Assembly (NCBI GenBank): GCA_905212395.1
Contig: CAJMEI010000081.1
Coordinates: forward strand, 1-5,819
From: an uncultured Christensenella sp.
Lineage (GTDB): Bacteria > Bacillota > Clostridia > Christensenellales > Borkfalkiaceae
Direction: 5' to 3'
Length of the DNA: 5,819 nt
Positions 1 to 5,819 of this stretch are shown here, piece by piece. Under the pieces are notes generated by a model. It saw only the letters and a list, made by a program, of their open reading frames with translations, did no database searches and was not told the origin of the DNA. A program made the position numbers and the translations under genes. Numbering within the stretch: the first letter of the stretch is position 1; each line of letters begins with the position of its first letter.

Positions 1-1113
1 TTAGTTTTTAATTATTTTTCCGTCAACTTCGTTTTGGAACATAACGAAAAACCCTTCTTCGTCGCTTGTTTGGCAAGGTATAAAACAAGATAAGTCTTTT
101 AATTCTTCGGGACAGCAATCTTTTTGTCCCCTAACGGCGTAACACAGGTATTTTTTGTCGTGAATACTCGCTTTTCCGAAATAATATTCGCCTTTGGCAA
201 GCTCTATTCTTACCCATTTACTGCCGTAAACGCTTTTTTCAAGCTCGTAAAATTCGGGGTAACTGTTCATAACCGTTTCCAAATCTTCTTGCAAAAAAGC
301 GCATTCGCAAGAATTGTTTTTAAAATTGTTACCTTGCCGTTTAAATTGTTCGTCATTTTCCCTTTCGGAGTTTATTTGACAAGGGGTTTGCGTAGGTTCT
401 TCTTGCGGACAGGAATTTTCGTTCGGCGGTTCGTCTATCGGGTAAGAGCCGTTTTCAAAACTCTTTTTAAGTTTAAAAAATTTATTTTGTTTTTCGCTAA
501 TTTCGTTATCTTCTTTAAGCGTTAAATTTTTAGCGTCAACGTCAGCTTTTTCAAAATAATTTTCGGTAGCTACTACGTCGTCGGCGTAGCCGTCGGGCGA
601 AGGTTTATCGGTAAAAATATTCGATTTATTTAAAACTTCTTCGTCGAACAAATTAATAGTGTCGCTTTCTGATTCGCCATACGCTTTATCTATAAGCTTT
701 TCTTCTTTTTCCCTTTCTTCCTTGTTTTTTCTTTTTAACAATATATACTCGTCCGTCGCGGAAGACGGCGTTTGGTCGTTGTTTTCCGTTTGTCCGAATA
801 AAACGGGGTAAGGACTTAAATCGTCGTCAAGAATTATAGTTATGCTAAAAGGCGCTTCTAAGTCGAAAATAAAATCGGAAAATTCTTTTTCAAGCCCCGT
901 TTCGTCGCAATCGAAATAAACTCCCTTTTGAGAGTTCGAAATAAACGCGACGTACCTTCCTTTTTTTAGCGGAGCAACGTCCATTAATGAAATTTCAAGG
1001 CAATTTTCATTGCCTTTTTTTTCGCATTTAGCCATACCCTTGGCGTCTTTTCCGCTGTAAGAATAGCCGTTTGCTATTTGCTTTAAAACGCAAACCTTTT
1101 TCAATAATCTCAT
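1..1113 (-). CDS. Uncharacterised two-domain protein with long charged linker
   Basis: Complete 370-residue protein of unknown function; its stop codon is the first triplet of the window. There is no signal peptide or membrane segment, so it is probably cytoplasmic. Residues 1-110 look like a compact beta-rich domain (V-L-K-Q-I near 9-13, L-K-K-G-R-Y-V near 49-55, P-V-L-F-G at 103-107). Residues 111-280 are rich in Glu, Asp, Lys and Asn and look disordered. Residues 281-365 form a second domain with K-W-V-R-I at 299-303, G-E-Y-Y-F-G at 308-313, P-E-E-L at 335-338 and F-F-V-M-F at 355-359. From memory, this pairing of an N-terminal and a C-terminal domain joined by a variable linker recurs in uncharacterised clostridial proteins; that is recollection, not a search. 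It has 13 cysteines, seven of them after residue 268, which could bind metal or simply reflect a reducing cytoplasm. It has its own promoter and is separated from the GH43 gene by a terminator. The ATG at 1113 is preferred over a GTG at 1119, because that GTG lies inside the ribosome binding site. Confidence 0.85.
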   Translation of the reverse strand: MRLLKKVCVLKQIANGYSYSGKDAKGMAKCEKKGNENCLEISLMDVAPLKKGRYVAFISNSQKGVYFDCDETGLEKEFSDFIFDLEAPFSITIILDDDLSPYPVLFGQTENNDQTPSSATDEYILLKRKNKEEREKEEKLIDKAYGESESDTINLFDEEVLNKSNIFTDKPSPDGYADDVVATENYFEKADVDAKNLTLKEDNEISEKQNKFFKLKKSFENGSYPIDEPPNENSCPQEEPTQTPCQINSERENDEQFKRQGNNFKNNSCECAFLQEDLETVMNSYPEFYELEKSVYGSKWVRIELAKGEYYFGKASIHDKKYLCYAVRGQKDCCPEELKDLSCFIPCQTSDEEGFFVMFQNEVDGKIIKN

Positions 1114-1114
1114 A

Positions 1115-1121
1115 ATCACCT
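1115..1121 (-). promoter_or_regulatory. Ribosome binding site that fixes the start at 1113
   Basis: Read on the minus strand, AGGTGAT at 1121-1115 is a seven-base perfect complement of the usual 16S rRNA 3' end (ATCACCT), and is followed after one base by ATG at 1113-1111. The in-frame GTG at 1119-1117 is part of this site and so is unlikely to be the start. Choosing ATG shortens the longest possible reading by two residues. Confidence 0.75.
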
Positions 1122-1166
1122 ATAACTAACATTATATATTATGTAATAAAGGTTTTTTTGGATAAA

Positions 1167-1194
1167 ATTATCGAAAAAGTATTTTTTTTGTCAA
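1167..1194 (-). promoter_or_regulatory. Sigma-A type promoter for the gene at 1-1113
   Basis: On the minus strand a perfect -35 box TTGACA (1194-1189) is followed after 16 bases by GATAAT (1172-1167), five of six matches to the consensus -10. Transcription would start near 1160 and leave a leader of roughly 45 bases. The first two T of the -35 box are the end of the T-tract of the preceding gene's terminator. A second TATAAT lies at 1136-1131, but it has no -35 partner and would leave almost no leader. Confidence 0.65.
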
Positions 1195-1218
1195 AAAAAA
1201 GGCAAGTTTACTTGCCTT
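1193..1218 (-). terminator. Intrinsic terminator of the GH43 gene
   Basis: On the minus strand an 8-bp perfect stem, AAGGCAAG (1218-1211) with CTTGCCTT (1206-1199), encloses a four-base loop TAAA. Uninterrupted T from 1200 to 1193 overlap the last two stem bases. The stem begins within the TAA stop codon of the GH43 gene (1219-1217), so there is no 3' untranslated spacer. The plus-strand reading has A-rich flanks and only a weak T-tail, so it acts mainly on the minus strand. Confidence 0.85.
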
Positions 1219-3232
1219 AATTAATTTTATTTATTTTTATTTTGTCGCAATCGAAATTATTGGCGGATAAAACTCCCGTTTTTCCGTGTAAAAATTCTCC
1301 GTCGAAAACGGAAATTACAAGTTTTTCGTTTACGAATACGGTTATCTCGTCGTTTATTAATTTTATTTTAATCGTATCGTAATTTCCTTTTAGCTCGTAT
1401 TTCGCGAGTTCCGTTTTTCCGTAATCTATTTTATTTAACGTTATAAAATCGTTAAACAGGCAAAGCATATAGCCCGTAAAGGATTCTTTTTGCTGATTGT
1501 TAAAATAAGAATAATCGTTTGCCCTTAACGCAATTCCCGTATACAAATTAGAGTTTAAAGATTTAATTTCTACTTCGTAATCGTATAAATCGTTATCGGT
1601 TAAAATAAAATTATAATCGTTATCGTCTAATTTTTTATGTAATAAAACGGGTTTAAAATCGTAATTTTCAGGTTCTTTTAATTGTAAATCAACGTCGCAA
1701 AAATACGCGTCGGAAATTATTTCAAGCGTTTGCAATCCCTGTTCTAAATTAATAACCCCCGCAACTTTTCTGCCGTTGTTAAAGTTATGAGTTATTTCTT
1801 TTCCGTTTAAAGAAACGTTAGCGGAACGCTTGGCAAGAGTGTTTAAAATAACCGCGTAAGCGCCGTTTTCGGAAACGTTAAGTTTGTAGGTCGCTTTACC
1901 GCAAATATAATTTTTTTCGTCCGTAACAAAGCTTTCTACGTTTTCCGAACAAGAAATTGCGGGGAAACGGGACGGCGCGTTTTTTATAAGCGTTTTATCC
2001 GAACTTCCTTCCGCGTAAGGGGATAAAGCAACGTACAAAGGCGTTACTAAAGACGACAATATAATTTTATCCGCTTTAATTCTTTCGGTAAATATTGCCT
2101 TTTGTCCGTTTATGCTGATTTGACAATTTTTACCGTTTTCTATGCGTATAATTAAGGGGTTTTCGTTTTTCATTTTATTGAAAAAACCCTGCAATACGTC
2201 GTTTAACGATATTTTTCCGTTAAAAATATCGAGTTTGTTATTTTCCAAAAATATAGTAAAAGGAAAGTAAGTTTTTACGCTTAATTCTGCCGTAAAATAT
2301 CCGTTTTTACTCAATGGCAAAAGAAATTCGCGTTTATCCCCACATTCGTTTTCGTCGTAGCTTACGCATTTTTCAAAGTTGGGACAAGGGTAAAAACCCG
2401 TTCCGTTTGCAAATAAATTTTCTCCGTCGTAAGTTAAATTTACAAAATTTGCAAATCTCGTTTTATATGTTTCGTTTTCGTCGAGTTTTAAATCGTGAAA
2501 CGCAAGAATTCTGCCGTCAAGGTTGGGCGCAATTACAGTAGAACTATGTCCTAAACCGTAAAAATCTTTTGTCGTAGAAATTAAAAAAGTTCTTCCCTTT
2601 TTAAAGTCGATTAATTCTTCGTTCGATTTTTTATAACAGTAGGCAAGCCTATATCCTCTGCTTAAAAAATGGTTGCCCGTAAAGGTAAGATACTGATAGC
2701 CGTTTCTTTCGTCTATAAACGGTCCTTCCGTCCAGCCGTTTAAATAGGCGGCGTTTATTCTGTGCCAACCGCTACTTGTGGCGATGGATTTAACGTCTTT
2801 TGCTTTTTTGCCGTATATTCCGTCTTTTTGAGTTCCGTCAACGCTTGCCGAACGCGTAAATATTACGTTTTCGCCGTCCAAAAAAAACGAGCCGTCTATT
2901 CCGTCGAAATTTTGAACGTTTAGCGGAACGTAACCCGACGTTAAATTGTCTGAAACGTAAATTCTATGCTTATTGCCTTTTGGGGAAAAACACATATAAA
3001 ATTTTCCGCCCGTATAGCATACTTCGGGCGCGTAACAACCTAAAATATCGGGATTAGATGTATCGGGTTTTATACAAGGGCCTAAATAAGACCAATCCAT
3101 TAAATTATCCGAAACGTATACGGGAACAAAATCGCCCGTACAAAACATATAATATTTACCTAACCACCTGAATACAAACGGGTCGGCAACGGGAAAAGAA
3201 TAACCTTTTTTCGTTTTGTTAGAATATGACAT
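1217..3232 (-). CDS. Intracellular multidomain glycoside hydrolase, GH43-like
   Basis: A 671-residue enzyme that likely hydrolyses arabinosyl or xylosyl linkages (alpha-L-arabinofuranosidase or beta-xylosidase type). Residues 1-280 read as a GH43 five-bladed beta-propeller. The candidate general base is D17 in V-A-D-P-F, the pKa modulator D113 in G-I-D-G-S-F-F, and the general acid E169 in W-T-E-G-P-F; A-P-E at 68-70 and G-L-G-H-S-S at 226-231 (H229) also fit the fold. The rest is beta-rich: about 290-420 (sandwich-like, unassigned), about 425-520 (resembling a carbohydrate-binding-module sandwich), and about 530-671 (resembling a LamG/concanavalin-type domain). There is no signal peptide, and an in-frame TAA four codons upstream rules out a longer N-terminus, so it should act in the cytoplasm on imported oligosaccharides. 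The start is supported by AAGGTGA at 3243-3237. It is transcribed alone, divergently from the lipoprotein gene. The family call is firm; the substrate and the accessory-domain labels are inference. Confidence 0.9.
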   Translation of the reverse strand: MSYSNKTKKGYSFPVADPFVFRWLGKYYMFCTGDFVPVYVSDNLMDWSYLGPCIKPDTSNPDILGCYAPEVCYTGGKFYMCFSPKGNKHRIYVSDNLTSGYVPLNVQNFDGIDGSFFLDGENVIFTRSASVDGTQKDGIYGKKAKDVKSIATSSGWHRINAAYLNGWTEGPFIDERNGYQYLTFTGNHFLSRGYRLAYCYKKSNEELIDFKKGRTFLISTTKDFYGLGHSSTVIAPNLDGRILAFHDLKLDENETYKTRFANFVNLTYDGENLFANGTGFYPCPNFEKCVSYDENECGDKREFLLPLSKNGYFTAELSVKTYFPFTIFLENNKLDIFNGKISLNDVLQGFFNKMKNENPLIIRIENGKNCQISINGQKAIFTERIKADKIILSSLVTPLYVALSPYAEGSSDKTLIKNAPSRFPAISCSENVESFVTDEKNYICGKATYKLNVSENGAYAVILNTLAKRSANVSLNGKEITHNFNNGRKVAGVINLEQGLQTLEIISDAYFCDVDLQLKEPENYDFKPVLLHKKLDDNDYNFILTDNDLYDYEVEIKSLNSNLYTGIALRANDYSYFNNQQKESFTGYMLCLFNDFITLNKIDYGKTELAKYELKGNYDTIKIKLINDEITVFVNEKLVISVFDGEFLHGKTGVLSANNFDCDKIKINKIN

Positions 3233-3295
3233 TGTTTCACCTTATTTTTTGAAATGCAATAATTTTAGCAGAATTTTTACATTTAAAGCTTTTTC

Positions 3296-3314
3296 ATAAT
3301 TTTCCAAAAATTAT
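3296..3314. repeat. 19-bp AT-rich inverted repeat over the GH43 promoter start
   Basis: ATAATTTT (3296-3303) and AAAATTAT (3307-3314) are perfect 8-base inverted arms around CCA. The element overlaps most of the -10 box of the minus-strand GH43 promoter and its expected start point near 3303, a position typical of repressor operators. Being entirely A/T in its arms, in AT-rich DNA, it could be coincidental. Confidence 0.4.
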
Positions 3315-3338
3315 ACCATATTCATTAATAGAAGTAAA
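3310..3338 (-). promoter_or_regulatory. Extended -10 promoter of the GH43 gene
   Basis: On the minus strand a perfect TATAAT (3315-3310) is preceded by TGG, giving an extended -10 (TGnTATAAT). A -35 box TTTACT (3338-3333, four of six matches) lies exactly 17 bases upstream. The start point would be near 3303, leaving a leader of about 70 bases before the ATG at 3232. The weak -35 together with a strong extended -10 fits a promoter helped by an activator bound at the repeats just upstream. Confidence 0.7.
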
Positions 3339-3347
3339 ACAAAACAG

Positions 3348-3366
3348 TATGGATTTTATTCTCAAA
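3348..3366 (-). repeat. Direct repeat copy 1, promoter-proximal, possible activator site
   Basis: The 19-base sequence TATGGATTTTATTCTCAAA (plus-strand reading) recurs without mismatch at 3380-3398. This copy ends nine bases upstream of the -35 box of the minus-strand GH43 promoter. It lacks internal dyad symmetry, so a bound protein would more likely contact it as a monomer or as one half of a tandem, as AraC/XylS-type activators do. That assignment is inference; no regulator gene is in the window. Confidence 0.6.
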
Positions 3367-3379
3367 TATCCGCAAGATT

Positions 3380-3398
3380 TATGGATTTTATTCTCAAA
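3380..3398 (-). repeat. Direct repeat copy 2, promoter-distal, possible activator site
   Basis: Perfect 19-base copy of the element at 3348-3366, in the same orientation, with 32 bases start to start and 13 bases between copies. The 32-base period is close to three turns of B-DNA and would place both copies on the same helix face. It lies 39 bases upstream of the -35 box of the plus-strand lipoprotein promoter, so it could in principle influence both divergent genes. Confidence 0.6.
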
Positions 3399-3437
3399 AA
3401 AATAAGCTTTAAAAATTTTGGCTTTCTTTTAAAAACA

Positions 3438-3466
3438 TTGACAAAATTTAATATCTATGATAGTAT
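3438..3466 (+). promoter_or_regulatory. Sigma-A type promoter of the lipoprotein operon
   Basis: A perfect -35 box TTGACA (3438-3443) is followed after 17 bases by TAGTAT (3461-3466), four of six matches to the consensus -10. Transcription would start near 3473, giving a leader of about 32 bases to the ATG at 3505. This places the upstream in-frame ATG at 3457 inside the promoter and therefore outside the message. Confidence 0.65.
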
Positions 3467-3492
3467 ATGGATACAAAATAATTTATAGTTTA

Positions 3493-3498
3493 AGGGGG
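3493..3498 (+). promoter_or_regulatory. Ribosome binding site of the lipoprotein gene
   Basis: AGGGGG lies six bases before the ATG at 3505, a good Shine-Dalgarno match and spacing. It selects this start over the in-frame ATG at 3457, which would add 16 residues in front of a normal signal peptide. Confidence 0.75.
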
Positions 3499-3504
3499 AC
3501 AAAA

Positions 3505-5139
3505 ATGAAAAAAAGAATATCGTCGATTTTTTTAACTTTGATTTTAGTTTTTACTTTAATCGGAACAAGCGTTTTTACTTCCTGTAAAGATAAAGACGGC
3601 GGAGAAAAACAAGAAGTTGCCCTATCGGAAGCGGTGGAAACCGACCATGCGGACGAACTTGCCGATATACTACTAACGGTTTACGGCAACGCGGATAATT
3701 CGGGCGACGCAACAATGCCGAGCTTGACAAAAAAAGATTATTCTGATTTGATAAAAATGGTGGCTGGCGAATATAAAACTTCTTTGGATTTGATAGGACA
3801 AAAAGTTTTGTATTCGGCGGGAATTACCAACGCTAAAATTTCCGCAAGTTTAATCGCGTTAAACGGATTTTTAAAAGATTTCTTTACTCTTACGAAATAC
3901 GCTAAAAGTTTGTCTGTAAAATACGGCGATTTAGACATATATAAAGACGGAGCGATTATTCCTCAACCGCCTAAATACGACGAAACTTTAATTAATCCCG
4001 AACAGGCCTATTTCGAAGCGTTAAAAAGTTACGTTCTTGCCGTTAAAGACGTAATAGACGTTGAAAAAGTCAACGCGCTAGTAAATAAATTTAATCAAGA
4101 CGATAAAACGGAATTTTTAAATAAATACGGCGCTTTTAACGCGTCTATGGTAAAATTCGTAAAGACTATTATTCTTAAAGAAGTTACGGGAGCGGTAGTA
4201 AATTTCGCTTACAATTACGATAATCTCGGTTTAAATTTAAGCGCCGAAACGACCGCTAAATTAGAAGCTTTAAAATCTTCTCTTACGGCGTTAAACATAG
4301 ATACCGACGAAAAGAAAAACGCTTACGCGGAATTGGTCGGATTTGCTTTTGAAGAAACTAAAAAAGTAATCGTTTTGGAAAAAGGAATAAACGCTTCCGA
4401 TTTAGTAGATTTATTAAATTCTATTTCTGAATTGCAAAACGCTACCGCAAGCGAGAAAACCGCCATTCTTACAAAAATAGGAAACAGCTTACATAATATA
4501 ATCGTTGCGGAAGGCGACGTGGTTATCGCTATGGGTAACGACACGCTTTCTTCGAGCGACAAAATAAAAAATGCTTGCAACGTTTTGGATAAAAGCGGAA
4601 TAAGTTATTTTGTAAACAGATTTTTACCTTTATACGCTAACGGTCAAGTATTTGCGGGTACGCTTTTAAAGAATTTTTCTAAATCAGATTTACTTGCCCT
4701 TTTAAATTGTCGTAGCAATGGTTTAATTTCAGACGAATTCGTAAAAACGGAAGCCCCCGATTATTTCTTGACCGGCGACGAAGGACTTTATAGGGTTGCG
4801 GAAATAATTTGTCATAATTTACAAACCGCTCTCAATAATTTATCCGACAAAAAAGCGTTTACGGACGCTATAGATTTAGCTATGGGCGACGGCGGAACGT
4901 TTAGCAAGTATTTCTTAGGTTTAGTTGAAAAAATGGACGGATATTATACGAGCGATTATTCCAAAAATTTAAGCTTCGATAAATTGGCAAAAGCCGACCA
5001 AGACGCAATAAAACAAACTTATTCGGATATTATAGTCGCAGTTTCGAGTATTCAAGTCGCTATGGACGGCATGACCGAAGCTATAAATTCCGTAAAAAAT
5101 TACGTTCAACCTATTTTAAATTTTATAAAATCTCTTTAA
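3505..5139 (+). CDS. Predicted lipoprotein of unknown function
   Basis: A 544-residue protein predicted to be exported and lipid-anchored on the outer face of the cytoplasmic membrane. The N-terminus has K-K-R at 2-4, a hydrophobic core at about 8-24, and a lipobox-like V-F-T-S-C with the candidate lipidated Cys27. Phe at -3 is a slightly unusual lipobox residue. A charged stretch (28-50) follows, rich in Lys, Asp, Glu and Gly, consistent with a surface tether. The mature part looks largely alpha-helical, with many short amphipathic segments rich in Ala, Leu and Lys, and has no metal-binding or catalytic motif that I recognise. Only three further cysteines occur (358, 402, 436). A proline-rich patch at 151-157 (I-I-P-Q-P-P-K) interrupts the helices. 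Overall it resembles the many lineage-specific helical lipoproteins of uncultured Clostridia; I cannot name a family. It probably leads an operon with the flavoprotein gene 40 bases downstream. Confidence 0.88.
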   Translation: MKKRISSIFLTLILVFTLIGTSVFTSCKDKDGGEKQEVALSEAVETDHADELADILLTVYGNADNSGDATMPSLTKKDYSDLIKMVAGEYKTSLDLIGQKVLYSAGITNAKISASLIALNGFLKDFFTLTKYAKSLSVKYGDLDIYKDGAIIPQPPKYDETLINPEQAYFEALKSYVLAVKDVIDVEKVNALVNKFNQDDKTEFLNKYGAFNASMVKFVKTIILKEVTGAVVNFAYNYDNLGLNLSAETTAKLEALKSSLTALNIDTDEKKNAYAELVGFAFEETKKVIVLEKGINASDLVDLLNSISELQNATASEKTAILTKIGNSLHNIIVAEGDVVIAMGNDTLSSSDKIKNACNVLDKSGISYFVNRFLPLYANGQVFAGTLLKNFSKSDLLALLNCRSNGLISDEFVKTEAPDYFLTGDEGLYRVAEIICHNLQTALNNLSDKKAFTDAIDLAMGDGGTFSKYFLGLVEKMDGYYTSDYSKNLSFDKLAKADQDAIKQTYSDIIVAVSSIQVAMDGMTEAINSVKNYVQPILNFIKSL

Positions 5140-5179
5140 ACGTAAACATTCGGTTAAAATCAGAATATAATGGAGTGAA

Positions 5180-5806
5180 ATGAGCGATAAAATTAAAATT
5201 TTAATGGTAAACGGAAGTCCGCACGAACACGGCAGTACCGATAGAGCTTTAAAGGAAATGCAAAAAGTTTTTGAACAAAACGGCGTTGATAGCGAAATTT
5301 TTTGGCTGGGGACTAAACCGATAGGCGGGTGTATTGCCTGCAACGGTTGTTTAACTACTAAAAGATGCGTTTTTCAAGATAAGGTAAACGAGTTTTTGGA
5401 TAAATGCGACAAAGCCGACGGATTTGTGTTTGCAAGTCCCGTTCATTACGCGGGAATCAGCGGAAACTTAACGGGATTTATGGATAGAGCTTTTTACGGA
5501 AAACATAATCTATTCCGTTTAAAACCCGCTTGCGCGGTTGTAAGCGCAAGAAGAATGGGAACTACTTCCGCGATAGATATAATCAACAAATATTTTACCA
5601 TTGCGGAAATGCCTATCGTAAGCTCTACCTATTGGAACGGAGTTCACGGAAGAAACGCGCAAGAAACGGTTTCCGACGAAGAAGGCTTGCAAACGGTAAG
5701 AAATTTGGCAAGCAATATGGTTTGGCTCGCTAGGTGTATTAAAAATTCGGGAATAGAAAAACCGATTGCGGAAACGCCCGTAATTAAGACAAACTATATA
5801 AGGTAA
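5180..5806 (+). CDS. Flavodoxin-fold NAD(P)H-dependent FMN oxidoreductase with Isf-like cysteine motif
   Basis: A 208-residue cytoplasmic flavoprotein of the NADPH-dependent FMN reductase/flavodoxin superfamily, expected to move electrons from NAD(P)H or ferredoxin through FMN; the acceptor is unknown. The first strand and phosphate-binding loop are K-I-L-M-V-N-G-S-P at 5-14, followed by H-G-S-T at 17-20. The second FMN loop is A-S-P-V-H-Y at 85-90, followed by G-N-L-T-G-F-M-D-R at 95-103, the usual family signature. Between them, C51, C54, C57 and C63 form C-x2-C-x2-C-x5-C, the compact spacing of iron-sulfur flavoproteins (Isf), which bind a 4Fe-4S cluster. Related proteins can have this region without a proven cluster, so cluster binding is inference. 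The length is typical of the family. Translation starts at ATG 5180 with GGAG at 5172-5175, four bases upstream, which is rather close. It follows the lipoprotein gene with no intervening terminator and is probably co-transcribed. No terminator is seen in the 13 bases after its stop. Confidence 0.9.
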   Translation: MSDKIKILMVNGSPHEHGSTDRALKEMQKVFEQNGVDSEIFWLGTKPIGGCIACNGCLTTKRCVFQDKVNEFLDKCDKADGFVFASPVHYAGISGNLTGFMDRAFYGKHNLFRLKPACAVVSARRMGTTSAIDIINKYFTIAEMPIVSSTYWNGVHGRNAQETVSDEEGLQTVRNLASNMVWLARCIKNSGIEKPIAETPVIKTNYIR

Positions 5807-5819
5807 AAATTAATTATAT

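Noticed and set aside
124..525. Plus-strand open reading frame of 133 codons with a hydrophobic, phenylalanine-rich product.
   Set aside because: It lies antisense to the charged linker and C-terminal domain of the gene at 1-1113, has no good ribosome binding site, and its hydrophobicity is what the complement of Lys/Glu-rich codons produces.
3348..3398. The repeated element considered as the start of a CRISPR array or a small tandem-repeat locus.
   Set aside because: There are only two copies, the 13-bp gap is far too short for a CRISPR spacer, and the placement next to a promoter fits a regulatory site better.
3282..3413. TTTAAAGCTT (3282-3291) and its reverse complement AAGCTTTAAA (3404-3413) flank most of the divergent region.
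   Set aside because: The arms are short, contain an AAGCTT palindrome that occurs readily in AT-rich DNA, and are over 100 bases apart, so neither a hairpin nor a mobile-element terminal repeat is supported.
3457..3504. In-frame upstream ATG that would extend the lipoprotein by 16 residues.
   Set aside because: It sits inside the promoter before the predicted transcript start, lacks a Shine-Dalgarno site, and would bury a normal signal peptide; the ATG at 3505 has a strong AGGGGG site.
4323..4580. Minus-strand open reading frame within the lipoprotein gene; similar ones occur at 3738-3938 and 5116-5343.
   Set aside because: All are antisense to well-supported genes, have no clear ribosome binding sites or promoters, and encode no recognisable domain.
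5143..5171. Possible separate promoter for the flavoprotein gene: TAAACA, 17 bases, then TATAAT at 5166-5171.
   Set aside because: The predicted start point is only one or two bases before the ATG at 5180, so the message would lack the GGAG ribosome binding site. Co-transcription with the lipoprotein gene is simpler.

Overview
The window is AT-rich and compact. It carries strong purine-rich Shine-Dalgarno sites, consensus housekeeping-type promoters (TTGACA / TATAAT-like), a T-tailed intrinsic terminator and a Gram-positive-style lipoprotein signal. Together with the protein families seen, this suggests a low-GC Firmicute, most likely an uncultured gut-type anaerobe of the Clostridia. That placement is an inference; there is no taxonomic marker gene here.

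Layout. Four complete genes form two divergent arms around an intergenic region at 3233-3504. On the left arm (minus strand) lies a 671-residue glycoside hydrolase of the GH43 type with three apparent accessory beta-rich regions and no export signal (1217-3232). It ends in an intrinsic terminator whose stem begins inside its stop codon. Beyond it is a separately promoted gene (1-1113) for an uncharacterised two-domain protein with a long charged linker and many cysteines. The T-tract of the GH43 terminator runs directly into the -35 box of that gene's promoter. On the right arm (plus strand) lies a 544-residue predicted lipoprotein of unknown function (3505-5139). Forty bases further on is an NADPH-dependent FMN reductase/flavodoxin-fold protein (5180-5806) carrying a compact four-cysteine motif like that of iron-sulfur flavoproteins. 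No terminator is visible between these two, so they probably form one operon.

Control. The divergent region has one good promoter for each arm. Upstream of the GH43 promoter are two perfect 19-bp direct repeats spaced 32 bp apart (about three helical turns). A 19-bp AT-rich inverted repeat covers the -10 box and start point of the same promoter. This resembles an activator array plus a possible repressor site for sugar-responsive control of the GH43 gene, and it is the most testable regulatory observation in the window.

Togetherness. The GH43 enzyme probably trims imported arabinose- or xylose-containing oligosaccharides in the cytoplasm. The lipoprotein and flavoprotein may be a surface protein and a redox partner, but nothing in the sequence ties them to sugar use. 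I see no mobile element, CRISPR array, RNA gene or defence system, and no clear evidence of an entirely new system.
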